Below, piece by piece: positions 22,366-31,938 of a DNA stretch of 64,000 nucleotides. The first letter of the stretch is position 1. Each line of letters starts with the position of its first letter. The notes below the pieces were generated by a model. That model was given only the letters and a program-made list of their open reading frames with translations. It did not search any database and was not told where the DNA came from. Source of the stretch: G963422745 sp965214285 (GTDB taxonomy: Bacteria > Actinomycetota > Acidimicrobiia > Acidimicrobiales > Aldehydirespiratoraceae); assembly GCA_965214285.1 (NCBI GenBank), contig OZ243946.1, forward strand, positions 3,038,001 through 3,102,000. The letters are read 5' to 3'. A program made the translations under genes and the position numbers.

Positions 22366-23439
22366 TGTACTCGGCAGAGAGGTTGGTGACAGGTTGACGG
22401 GGGTGAAGACCTCCTGGGATCGTGGTGTCGTTCAATGACAGCTACCGAGGCCAGGAGGTCTTCAATGTCACATCGTAATGCCCCTTTGGCCTATGAGGGC
22501 CGTTGCAGGCTGGTGGATCGGGTCCGTGTCGATGGGCTGCCTGTGGCTCATGTGGCGCGGATGTCGATGGTGAGCCGCCAGTGCGTGCACAGGTGGCTGA
22601 AGCGCTTCGACGAGGAGGGCTATGAGGGTCTTCATGACCGGTCGTCTCGCCCGCATTTCTGTGCGCGTCAGACGCCGCCCGACGTCGAGGAGAAGGTGCT
22701 CGCTGCGCGCATCGAGCACCGGCGGGGCCCTGAGTGGCTGAGCCGGTTCACCGGCGTGCCGGCGCGCACGGTCACCGCGATCTTGCAGCGGGCGGGGATG
22801 CCCAGGCTGTACCAGCTCGACCCGATCACCGGGCAGCCGATGCGCGCCTCGAGGACCACGGCGCTGCGCTATGAGCGCGAACGGCCAGGCGAGCTGGTCC
22901 ACGTCGACGTCAAGAAGCTCGGGCGCATCCCCGACGGGGGCGGCTGGAAAGCCCACGGACGCGGCAAAGCCCCCAAACGCCAGAAGGTCGGCTTCGACTA
23001 CCTGCACTCGGCAGTCGACGACCACAGCCGCCTCGCCTACACCGAGATCCTCGACAGCGAGACCGCCGAGGCCTGCGCCGGGTTCGCGCTGCGCGCACGC
23101 GAGTTCTTCGCCTCACACGGCATCGAACGCATCGAAGAGGTCATGACCGACAACGCCTTCGCCTACCGCACCAGCTTCGCCTTCGCCGACGCCCTGGACC
23201 AGATCGGCGCCAAACACAGGCTCATCAAACCCCACTGCCCCTGGCAGAACGGCAAAGTCGAACGCTTCCACCGCACCCTGCAAACCGAATGGGCCTACCG
23301 CCGCGTCTACACCACCAACCACCAACGCAGCCAAGCCCTCGAACCCTTCCTCCACGACTACAATCACCACCGATGGCACCACGCCCTCGGAGGACACCCA
23401 CCCATCAGCCGAGTGTCACCAACCTAACTGCCGAGTACA
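22366..23439 (+). mobile_element. IS481-family insertion sequence inserted in the druE-like gene
   Basis: The 1,074-bp element begins TGT and ends ACA, as IS481 elements do. The terminal inverted repeats are 26 bp with two mismatches: TGTACTCGGCAG, two variable bases, then AGGTTGGTGACA (22366-22391 and the complement at 23414-23439). CCTAGG at 22360-22365 and 23440-23445 is the 6-bp target duplication. One transposase gene fills the element. The intact ends and clean duplication point to a fairly recent insertion. Confidence 0.92.
22465..23427 (+). CDS. IS481-family DDE transposase
   Basis: This 320-residue protein has an N-terminal helix-turn-helix (VAHVARMSMVSRQCVHRWLK, about 30-50). A DDE/rve integrase core follows, with HVDVKKLG (first Asp), VDDHSRLAYTEI, MTDNAFAY (second Asp) and PWQNGKVERFHRTLQTEW (catalytic Glu). 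The order fits IS481. ATG 22465 is chosen over ATG 22435 because AGGAGG lies about 7 nt before it and homologues begin near MSHRNAPL. The stop lies in the right inverted repeat. The gene reads opposite to the disrupted helicase. Nothing suggests it is broken. Confidence 0.93.
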   Translation: MSHRNAPLAYEGRCRLVDRVRVDGLPVAHVARMSMVSRQCVHRWLKRFDEEGYEGLHDRSSRPHFCARQTPPDVEEKVLAARIEHRRGPEWLSRFTGVPARTVTAILQRAGMPRLYQLDPITGQPMRASRTTALRYERERPGELVHVDVKKLGRIPDGGGWKAHGRGKAPKRQKVGFDYLHSAVDDHSRLAYTEILDSETAEACAGFALRAREFFASHGIERIEEVMTDNAFAYRTSFAFADALDQIGAKHRLIKPHCPWQNGKVERFHRTLQTEWAYRRVYTTNHQRSQALEPFLHDYNHHRWHHALGGHPPISRVSPT

Positions 23440-26400
23440 CCTAGGCGTTGAACGACCTCAGCGACATCGGGCGCCAGTGCGAGGAAGGAACTGACTCCAC
23501 TTCGATAGTCTTTCCAGTCCTCAGTTCGTCCGAAGGTCCCGTGGATGGACTGCTCAGTTCGTTTGGGGGTCTGGGGCAGGGACAGAAACGCTCGGCGAAG
23601 CAACTCAGCACTGGATACCCGCTTCAAGATTCGGTCTCTCCTAGTATCGAGAAACGGTTGGGGCGGGGCTTCACTTGTCATCTTGTGGGTGTGCTTGTAG
23701 TAGTAATCGTCGTGCGTGCGGTCTCGCACAAGGGTGAGTGCATAGGAGAAGGCTTGCCCCATGCGGCCAGCGCGGCCGACCCGCTGCTGGTAATTGAACC
23801 GCTGCGGCGGCACGTTGGCCATCATGACCGAGCGCAGCGAACCGATATCCACACCAACTTCCATCGTAGTCGTCACGCTGAGCACGTCGATGCCGTCACA
23901 CGTCGCTTCCTCTCGGGGTGGTGGAAGAACCGCTCCCTTGAAGATACGCTGGCGTTGGCGTTGCAGGTCGAGTGGCTTTGTTTGGCCAGTCAACTCGCGA
24001 ACGCGAAGTCGTCGCGGAGGCAGTTCGGCGAGCCGTGAATAGTAGTCGTCAAACTCACTACCTACGCGTTCCTGCTCAATGAGCGCACGCGCATTGCAAC
24101 CTGTTCCAGAGCACACGCCAGCCGACCGATGGAGATGCACCCTCGCACAATTCGAGCATACCCAGCGAGATGAACTCGTCGGACCGACTATTCGTAGGGG
24201 AGATCGAACTGGATTGGTCACGAGGATCCAGCCCGGCGCAATGCTACTCAAGAAGAGAGCCGACACATGCGCAATCAATTCCTCTTCGTCACATCGCCCG
24301 GTCGCTACTGAAATGAGGAACGTCTTGATGTTGCGCGGAAGACTGTCGCTGGGGTACCGATAGGAGCTACCGTCATAGCGACCCATAGTGCCCAGGATTC
24401 GTGTAACTGATCGGACGACTTCCCGTGCTGTGTGGTGGTCGATCGGCCAAGATGCCGTGTCGACAGGACCCGGCTCAACGATTCCGAGACCGATCGACTC
24501 TAGGTCTCGTCCTGCCCGATCGAAGGCTCCCTCTGCGACTCTGACCGTGAGTCGTTCCCTCTGCTGTTGCTGAGCCTGTTGAGCCTGGTCGAATTCGATC
24601 TGATGCCAAAGATCCGGTTCGGGAGGCTCCCAGGCACGATACCATGGGACATCTTGGGTGCCATCGATTGTGCGAAGCGAAGCAGCGGGACCAGCAGGGT
24701 TCAGTCCAAGATCGAGGAACTCACGGCTCAGACGGTGGATGAGCGAGCCCCAGGTCACGAAACTCTCCGGTCCGCGGTGTTCACGCTCGAACGCAGTGAT
24801 GCGCTCAATGTCTGCAGGTGTTGCTGCGCCAAGTTGGTCGCGAAGAAACGCTTGGGCAAGTGCCGGATCACCTGCCGCCAACTGAGAATAGAGCACCTTC
24901 TCCTCGGGACCCAAAGCGTCGATGTCCGCCGAGCCTCGCCGCATGACTCCTATCCTATCTTCTTGCCGTTGGAGCATTCGGCGTGTGAGTTGCCGCACTA
25001 GATCACGGAAGTGATTGAGTTCGGTCCCACTTGCGGTACGAGCGGCGTCATCACGGCTGTCTGTGAAGACGATCGTGCGGCATTCCTCTACCGTGTCCCC
25101 CATGGATCGGTGCATCTGGGTCATCAGCAGCTGAGTCGTCTGGTCTAGACCGGCTGTATGGGCGCGAATCGGGCTCCGCACTTCACCTGCAAAGTAGGTG
25201 GTCCCGTCAAGAAGTCCGGCACTCTGATCGCAGCGCGGGCAGTTCACCGGCAGGGACGGCGTCCTTAGGTTCTCACCTACTGGCATGCCTCCTAGCCGCA
25301 ATCCAGTGCCCGGGCCGACCGGCGAGGTCAAAGCACCCAACAGTGGGTTGTAGTCTACCACAGCAAAGCCGACCTTAGCTTTGGAACCGTCTGGCATCTT
25401 CGGGTTCCAGGTCCGCGTGCTCAGCTGTCCACCTGGGCAATACCAGCGGTAGGCGCTGTGCAGTCGCTTGAAGACAGGCACAACTCGGTCTGCGAGTACG
25501 TCGACGGGCGTCGACGTCAAAAAAGTAGCACCGTCTTCTTCTGCAGCCACGTAACCACCCAAGCTAATGTCGCCGCACTCGAAACAGTAAAGGAGTTCTA
25601 GGACTCGGCCACCGCATTCACAGGTTGATGTGGCTATGCCAAAGACACGTCCGATTCCCAGCTTCTCTTGACGGCTCACCTGATCACATGCAGGATTGGA
25701 GCAGGCCCACAACCCGCGCAACGTGCGGGCAAACATGTGTGCTCTAAACGGTATTGAGTCTGGACCGGCCTCAAGACTGCCCAAAGCTCCCAGAACTACC
25801 TGTAGTGCACGGGGGTTCGAGTCATCGTCAAACAGGTTGATGGCGAGTTCGTCAAGGCGGGTGGCGCGAAGAATCCCATCGCTGTCCCGACAAGCCGAAG
25901 CAACGGCAGTCGGAAGTGAAAACTGCTCGACTACCGAGCGGCCGCGATCAGCCTCAGAATCGTCTTGCCACGCACGCATCAACTCAGTCGCATTGATTGG
26001 AAGGCTGCGTTCAATTCGACGTGGAGACCCGGCAGTCACGAAGAAGGAATTGCGCGGCACGCCGAAGAATTGCTCAAGGTACTCGAGGCCGCCCGGATCG
26101 TCGGTCAATGATGCCGATGTCGCCAAACACCTCAACTGTGGGGACTCTGGGTCGAGTCCGAGACGACTGAGAAGGTTCCGGACGATCATCGCGACTTCCG
26201 AACCCTGCGTGCCACGGTACAGGTGGAGTTCGTCTACAACTAGAGAAAAGACGTTCTGCTCATCGGCATCTAGCCATTCTCGCGTGGCCTCAAACATTGG
26301 CTCCTCAACGTCGCGCATGAGCATGGCGTTGAACATCGAGTAGTTCGTCACGAGCACGTCTGGTGGGCTGTCAATCATGTCCCATCGGGTTAACATCTCT

Positions 26401-27215
26401 CCTTGGCGCGGGTCTGGAAACTGAGCGAGATCGATTCCATTCATCGTGCTGAGCTCATCGTACTCGGTCGTCATCGTTCGCAGTTCCCGTGCGACTTCTG
26501 CCATCCTTTGACGATCTCGAGGAGTTGCCGGAGGATTCCCAGAGCCGAGCGTTGCGCTTGTATAGCGCCCGAACCAGAGTTGAGGACCATCGGAGCCCCT
26601 GATCGACCTGATGGCTCGACGCAGCCGAGTCACTTGATCTTCGACTAGCGCATTTGTCGGATAGAGAACGACGGCTCTGCTCGCAGCCGGGCGGGAGCAG
26701 CCGCGCCGAAGGCCAATCCACGATTCATTAGTTTGATCCCACCAAGGATTGATTGACGTATCCTGAGGCCATGCAAGTGCCTCGTCGACGAGCCTGGTGA
26801 GAACTGGAAGTAAGAACGATTCTGTCTTGCCGGATCCTGTGCCTGAAGTGACTACAACGTTACGGCCTTTGGCGATTCCTGGCTGGAGGGATTGCCGAAG
26901 AGCTTCTGCCTGGTGTGAACGCAGAAGATAGGGAGAACCAGGCCTCGTAAATCCTCCGAACAGTGCTCGGCCGACCAATTCGCCTACCTGCGCATCGATG
27001 CCAACACCCTCTATCACATCGGCAAGGGGAACCGTTGCGTCATAAGGAAGAACAGGTTCCAAAAGCGGCTCCGTGAAGATCAGATCAGTCTCCTCAAGCA
27101 GATGCCTTCGCTCCGCCCTAAGCTCGTCGGAACGAAGCCAAAAGGCTGTGTCGATGTAGCGGAGGTACGCCTGCTTGATGTCATCGTACACCTGCTGCGG
27201 GGTAGCTATAGTCAT
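23440..27215 (-). pseudogene. druE: DruE-like SF2 DEAD/DEAH helicase, N-terminal part (5' half of an IS-split gene)
   Basis: The frame starts at ATG 27215 and reads into the IS, where it stops at 23424, giving about 1,258 native residues. Helicase motifs are I TSGTGSGKT (123-131), II VVDELHLYRG (about 323), III LATSASL, and in the second RecA domain VTTTMEVGVDIGSL with FNYQQRVGRAGRMGQ (about 1110-1160). The N-terminal 90 residues precede the core, and cysteine-rich segments (CSNPACDQ, CECGGRVLELLYCFECGD, CPRCDQ) sit between the RecA domains. Size, domain order and the DUF1998 end recovered beyond the IS fit DruE of Druantia systems; a DrmA/MrfA-like helicase is the alternative. It begins 14 nt after the DruH-like stop, so the two form an operon. 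Confidence 0.85.
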
Positions 27216-27229
27216 GCCAGATCCGACAG

Positions 27230-30200
27230 TCAGTTCAGAAGGAGATGTGACAGATGCGCTGCGACATCTGGAGGGACATTCGGGTATTCGAGAATCTGGT
27301 CGTTGTGATTATCACGCGGCAGGCCTCCTGAGCACAGAGCCGCCACACGTCCGTAAAGCCCGGGCAGATCGGCTCCGAGGGGAACATAGAGTACCCCGGT
27401 TCTAGCATCGTAGCCGACGATGGCTAGACCAGTGTCTGCAGCGGCAAGGTACTTGACTATTCGGGCATCGCCCACGGTCGCTCGCATCTCCGCCACGTCC
27501 CTTGCGGTCCGGTAGATGTACTGGCGAACAGAGCCCGTGAGGCGAAACGCTCCTGCAGCGGATGCATCAGCGACTTGCTGAAAGCGCGCGGTCAAGGGAT
27601 CCCACCTCTCGCAGTTCCGGGCCCCTGTCGTCGTTGTGAGGGGTAGTCCCCGACGAGCTTGACTCAACGGCGGTAGTTCTGCACAGAGCTGCTCAGACGC
27701 ACGCGGCACGTAGCGGACCTCTCGTCGAAGCATGGAGCGCATGACCCTTGCTAGGTAGCCGAATTGCAAACGTGTGAGACCGCGGATGCGTACGACAGGT
27801 GGTCCATCAAGATCCTCGATCTCAAACGAGCCGCATACACCTCTGACGTAGTCTTCGACTGCACCCAGCATCCGGGCACTCCTAAAGCCTGCCAAAACTG
27901 CAGAACCATCGCCTAGACCAACGACAAGCGGCTCCACCACCTCCCAACTAGCAATTCTCTGACTACTATTGCGTTTGATCTCTATGTGGGCAAGCAGCTC
28001 CAGCCGTCGTTGGAATGTATCTCCGAATATCCCGGTTCCCTCAAGTTGGCCTGCGATGTTGGTAAGAGTGGACGCTCGACCTGAGCCGACGTGACAAACA
28101 GCGTCGAACGCTGCTCTCCAGTCGATAGTTCCTGCCGCTCGGACAGGGGTGAGAGCCGTGACGTCAATCCGCGGTGCGTCAGCGCTGATGTTCGATGCCC
28201 GTCGCCCAGACTTCGGCTTCTTTCGGGGCGGACGTGGCGGATAACGCTTCACCAGGCCACAACCCCTACAGACGCCCTCGTTGAACTTCATACCCTTCCG
28301 ATGGGTCTCGATGTCAATGTAGTGCATTCCGGTCACCATACACGAATCAGCATCAGGGCCAGGAAATTGGAAGCGATCTGCAGCCTCGGGAGCGGCATCT
28401 TCTTGCGACTCGCTTCTTGCGGCGTACCAAGCGGGAGGTGCAGGCAGGGGCCAGCATGGAATCTGGGAATCAGTCGAGCAGACACCACGGAATCCACCAG
28501 GCGCGTCCCTTGTGCAGGCAACAAGGCCGAACCCGAGGGATTCCGGATCGTGCACGATCCGTGGCGCCAACTCTCCCACATGAACGGCCGGACTGTCGGC
28601 AGAGCGCAGACGCAGGGTGATGGATCGGATTGGCTTGTCGTCTTGACATACTGTGATCTCGTAGTCGCCGTCTCTGAGATCCTCATCGATCAAGTCCCAA
28701 ACAAGGGCTCTCCCTGTTCCGGCGATCTTCCGACTGCCGGGAAGTGGCGAGGCCAGTTCACGGGTGCAAACTAGCCGTGCCGACAGACTCCCGTTACCTT
28801 CAGAGCTAGCTCGGACCTCTGGCGGAAGAAGAGTGGACCATTTCTGGATGTTGCCAGGAATACGCAGACCACCGTCCATCACCACCTGTGACGACGCCAG
28901 TGGCTGAAACACGTTCAAGTCCACATGGCGCAAATCAGGAGGAATCGAAGAGACAACCTGAAGACTAGATATCACCGTCCAACCTTTAGGCAGCCCAGGC
29001 AGCGTGTCCTCGACTACGAAGCCAGGCCTCGCAATCTCCCCAAGCACGCGCCTGGCGCCTGCAGCGAGTTCGTGCCGGATGAGAACCAGAGCCTCCTCGG
29101 CAAGCTGTACTCTCTCGCACTCCACCCAAGCGGAGAGCAGGTCGTCGCGTCGCATCGGTATAGCGCGACGACCACGGCGTCGTAGCAGAGCGCCATCGCC
29201 GTGCCTTCGTAGGAGTACCTCACCGGCCAGGAAGCTGGCGGTGTCAATGGACTCTGGATCAGCCAGACCAAGATATGCGTATGATGCAGGCACCATCTCA
29301 AGTGTCGCAAGAGTCGAACCGTTTCGATCGACGACCTCCATGATCTCCTCCGAACCAGATGATTGGCCGGGCACGACCAACCGCACGTCGACGCTCCGAG
29401 CCGGAAACGTGCGAAGCAGAACCGTGGCGCGGACAACGTCCGCATGACTAGCTGTCCTGCCTCGCCCGGGTACTCCGTCGATTGTGCCGTCCCACGACCC
29501 GAGCGTGAGCACAGCCACCTCCGTGATGCGTGCCCGCGCTTCCGAGCCTGTCTTCCAGAGACGCGCCAGCGAGTTGCTCGCGGGACATGGGCGGAGCGAG
29601 ATCCACTCCTCGATCAACGCCTCCATCTCGAAGGCTGGAAGCGAGCTCCTCGGCGGCAGCGAGTTGAGCGCGAACAGATCGCCAAACCCGTCGCGATCTG
29701 TCTCACGGACTAGGGCCTGGGAAAGAGGCAGCCCTATGTGCTTGTGTCCAGTCGCGGTGGCTGTAGGAAGTCCATGGTTGCCTTCGCTCGCCTCCAGCCA
29801 GACGTTGAGGGCGTCGTAGAGATGTGCCGATACTGGACGCCCGTCACGCTGGCGTCGAAAGGCCCGCTGAAACGCTTTCAGGCCGCGTGGTTCAAGACCG
29901 AGAAGCTCCTCCAGCCGACCCCAGAAATTGTTCGCCATCATGCCCTCGCCTTCGTGCATCACCTCTGCCACCAAGCTCAGCATTGCCAGCAGGCCAAGAA
30001 CCGGCGGCGTGTCCAGCCTCGTGCCTTGGTGCCAAGCGTCTAGGTGTACCTGGTACCCGGCGAAGACCTGGGAAGGGCCGCCGTCGAACGTCAGCGTGCC
30101 CTTCACCACCTCGACGAGGCACCTGGCAGGGTCGGCACATTCCGGTTCGGCCCTCGCCGCGACCTCAGCCAGGACGTGGTCTTCGAGGTCCAGGTAGACC

Positions 30201-30289
30201 GGACTGCCAGCATGATCGCGGCTGAAGACGACCTCGGCTATCGCTTCGTTCCACCGGAAGTACCGTCTCCACGGATCTGTTGAGCCCAA
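27230..30289 (-). CDS. DruH-like large protein of a Druantia-type defence system
   Basis: This 1,019-residue protein directly precedes the helicase (14-nt gap). It begins at TTG 30289; no ATG or GTG lies upstream in the open frame. The N terminus WRRYFRWNEAIAEVVF resembles the start of large proteins paired with DUF1998 helicases. A possible zinc site (GVCRGCGLVKRYPP, about 695) is followed by a very basic stretch RPPRKKPKSGRRAS, a likely nucleic-acid contact. The rest is mixed alpha/beta without motifs I recognise. The two-gene partner arrangement with a DruE-like helicase is that of Druantia type III (DruH-DruE), but I assign DruH from context and size only. Confidence 0.6.
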   Translation of the reverse strand: MGSTDPWRRYFRWNEAIAEVVFSRDHAGSPVYLDLEDHVLAEVAARAEPECADPARCLVEVVKGTLTFDGGPSQVFAGYQVHLDAWHQGTRLDTPPVLGLLAMLSLVAEVMHEGEGMMANNFWGRLEELLGLEPRGLKAFQRAFRRQRDGRPVSAHLYDALNVWLEASEGNHGLPTATATGHKHIGLPLSQALVRETDRDGFGDLFALNSLPPRSSLPAFEMEALIEEWISLRPCPASNSLARLWKTGSEARARITEVAVLTLGSWDGTIDGVPGRGRTASHADVVRATVLLRTFPARSVDVRLVVPGQSSGSEEIMEVVDRNGSTLATLEMVPASYAYLGLADPESIDTASFLAGEVLLRRHGDGALLRRRGRRAIPMRRDDLLSAWVECERVQLAEEALVLIRHELAAGARRVLGEIARPGFVVEDTLPGLPKGWTVISSLQVVSSIPPDLRHVDLNVFQPLASSQVVMDGGLRIPGNIQKWSTLLPPEVRASSEGNGSLSARLVCTRELASPLPGSRKIAGTGRALVWDLIDEDLRDGDYEITVCQDDKPIRSITLRLRSADSPAVHVGELAPRIVHDPESLGFGLVACTRDAPGGFRGVCSTDSQIPCWPLPAPPAWYAARSESQEDAAPEAADRFQFPGPDADSCMVTGMHYIDIETHRKGMKFNEGVCRGCGLVKRYPPRPPRKKPKSGRRASNISADAPRIDVTALTPVRAAGTIDWRAAFDAVCHVGSGRASTLTNIAGQLEGTGIFGDTFQRRLELLAHIEIKRNSSQRIASWEVVEPLVVGLGDGSAVLAGFRSARMLGAVEDYVRGVCGSFEIEDLDGPPVVRIRGLTRLQFGYLARVMRSMLRREVRYVPRASEQLCAELPPLSQARRGLPLTTTTGARNCERWDPLTARFQQVADASAAGAFRLTGSVRQYIYRTARDVAEMRATVGDARIVKYLAAADTGLAIVGYDARTGVLYVPLGADLPGLYGRVAALCSGGLPRDNHNDQILEYPNVPPDVAAHLSHLLLN

Positions 30290-30478
30290 ACCCCATTCCC
30301 CTTCGATTCGCCACCCAGTGTAGCGGAGATGACCGCTGGCGAGCGGCCATGCCCGTAGGGTACCCTACAGATGTGACAGGCTCCATCTGGACACGAGCAA
30401 TGCCGCCGTCGAATCGTCACGCCCCCACAGCTGTCGGCTCGGATCCACTGCTTCAGCACCGCAAACGGGCAGAATGAG
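30290..30478. promoter_or_regulatory. Divergent control region between druH-like and C5 methyltransferase genes, with perfect 14-bp palindrome at 30355-30368
   Basis: The 189-nt gap separates two divergent genes. GTAGGGTACCCTAC at 30355-30368 is a perfect palindrome placed 66 nt before the leftward gene start and 110 nt before the rightward one. It could be an operator for a dimeric repressor or a site acted on by the methyltransferase, coordinating expression of both arms. No regulator gene is adjacent. Confidence 0.4.
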
Positions 30479-31570
30479 ATGGTGGTCGTTGGATCCGCCG
30501 TCTCGCTGTTCTCAGGTGCGGGAGGCCTCGATCTCGGGGTTGAGGCCGCTGGCTTCGCAACGCTGGCTGCCGTCGAGTGGGACGACGATGCCGCCGATAC
30601 GATGGAGCAGAACGCGCCTGCGTACTTCCCCGAGCTTCACGAGGTGGTGCGCTGTGACCTGTTCCCGCTGGCCAACGGGCGGTCCTCGGGTCTGTCGACC
30701 AAGGACATCCTACGCGCCGCAGGCCTTGGGAGCCGTGAGCGTCCGGATCTGCTGACCGGCGGGCCTCCTTGTGTTGCCTTCTCCAAGTCCGGCTTCTGGC
30801 TGGAGTGGAAGCGAGACGGGATCGATCCATCCGCGAGCCTGCTTCAGGCCTACACCGGCGTACTGGCAGAAGCTCGGCCCCGCTTCTTCATCCTCGAGAA
30901 CGTTCACGCTCTGACCTTTGACAACAGGGCGGCCGGGCCAGCCTTCAGCAGGCTGCTCTCAGAGATCGACGCCGCTGGCTATCGCTGTCGATGGGAGGTG
31001 CTCAACGCCGCCGACTACGGGGTGCCCCAAGCCCGGCCCCGCCTCTTCGTCGTCGGAAGCCGCAGGCGTGAACGCCTGCCCGATTTGCCTTCGCCGACGC
31101 ACTTCGGCCGGTGGGAGCGCAGGACGAGCTCGCAAAGCGGCGTTCCTCACGTCACCTCAGGCGATGCTCTCGAAGGGCTAACCACAGAGCCCGAACCTGA
31201 GGAGGTGGTACGCGGCTCGTGGGGTCATCTACTCCCGGAGATCCCGCCTGGAGGCAACTACCTGCACTTCACCGCCAAGCGTGGCCATCCTAAGCCCATC
31301 TTCGAATGGCGATCCCGATACTGGTCGTTCTTGCTGAAACTCGACCCCGACAAGCCCTCACCAACCATCCAGGCCCAACCCGGCCCTAGTGTCGGGCCAT
31401 TCCACTGGGAGAACCGACGTCTGCGGGTACCAGAGCTGCGCCGCCTGTTCACCTTCCCGGATGACTACGCATTCGCGGGGAAGAGAGCCTCGATCCAAGC
31501 ACAGCTAGGCAACGCGGTGCCGCCCCAACTGGCGCACCAAGTAGCCGCACAGATAGCTGAGGAAGCCTGA
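30479..31570 (+). CDS. DNA (cytosine-5-)-methyltransferase
   Basis: This 363-residue C5 methyltransferase has motif I SLFSGAGGLDLG (AdoMet site, 9-20), motif IV GGPPCVAFS with catalytic Cys98, motif VI ENVHAL, motif VIII QARPRLFVVG, a target-recognition region of about 90 residues (about 210-300), then motif IX/X RRLFTFPDDYAF and QLGNAVPP. All core motifs are in the normal order, so it should be active. The target sequence is unknown. It is divergent from the DruH/DruE-like genes and inside the same flanking repeats, so it probably marks self DNA for that system or is a companion modification enzyme. In Druantia a methyltransferase (DruM) is described for type II, not type III. Confidence 0.93.
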   Translation: MVVVGSAVSLFSGAGGLDLGVEAAGFATLAAVEWDDDAADTMEQNAPAYFPELHEVVRCDLFPLANGRSSGLSTKDILRAAGLGSRERPDLLTGGPPCVAFSKSGFWLEWKRDGIDPSASLLQAYTGVLAEARPRFFILENVHALTFDNRAAGPAFSRLLSEIDAAGYRCRWEVLNAADYGVPQARPRLFVVGSRRRERLPDLPSPTHFGRWERRTSSQSGVPHVTSGDALEGLTTEPEPEEVVRGSWGHLLPEIPPGGNYLHFTAKRGHPKPIFEWRSRYWSFLLKLDPDKPSPTIQAQPGPSVGPFHWENRRLRVPELRRLFTFPDDYAFAGKRASIQAQLGNAVPPQLAHQVAAQIAEEA

Positions 31571-31620
31571 CCTGCCTGACTCAGCCATTGGAGCTACCAC
31601 CTAGCCACCTTCGGCCGCTC

Positions 31621-31765
31621 GGGCATGGACCCCGGCGACTACGAGTTCGACTCCGACGGCCTGCGGGCTGCGCTCGGCATCGACTCCGGCATCGAGACGC
31701 TCACCTACCGCGACGTCCAGGAGCGTCGCGCCATCATCCGCCGCCGCCTCCAAGCCCGCACCTGA
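31621..31765 (+). repeat. Right copy of island-flanking direct repeat (decapitated 3' end of a UbiB-family gene)
   Basis: These 145 nt match the 3' end of the UbiB-family gene at 20517-20661 with 8 mismatches and no gaps, and still encode its last 47 residues plus stop. Weak similarity extends about 30 nt further left. It is a gene fragment with no start. It marks the right end of the Druantia-like island. Confidence 0.9.
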
Positions 31766-31790
31766 CCCACAAGCCCTCGGCAGGAGGCTG

Positions 31791-31933
31791 TCCTATCGGT
31801 AGTGCAACGTCCGATCGGTAGCGCAAACCCCGTCCAATCGGTAGCGTACCTGCCAAAAGGTGGCGCAAACCCCGTGCAATCGGTAGCGTACCTGCCAAAA
31901 GGTAGCGTGGACGCCCTCCAATCGGTAGTGTAG
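31791..31933 (+). repeat. Seven phased imperfect direct repeats upstream of the DUF4143 ATPase gene (operator-like array)
   Basis: Copies of TCCAATCGGTAGCGTAC-like units start at 31791, 31810, 31833, 31853, 31875, 31895 and 31917, spaced 19-23 nt (about two helical turns). Four units carry AATCGGTAG or the close TATCGGTAG/GATCGGTAG form. Two alternate units read CCAAAAGGTRGCG. The last unit ends 6 nt before the ATG of the ATPase. Same-face spacing suggests cooperative protein binding, perhaps autoregulation. Confidence 0.75.
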
Positions 31934-31938
31934 TAGCC

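Noticed and set aside
20778..27215. DISARM DrmA + DrmB as separate genes
   Set aside because: Considered because the two halves match DrmA and DrmB sizes, but they rejoin in one frame when the IS is removed, and no DrmC (PLD) or DrmE-like gene is present. Kept as an alternative in the findings.
31791..31933. Possible CRISPR array
   Set aside because: Units are only about 17 bp, imperfect and nearly contiguous, with no unique spacers and no cas genes. The location before a start codon fits operators.
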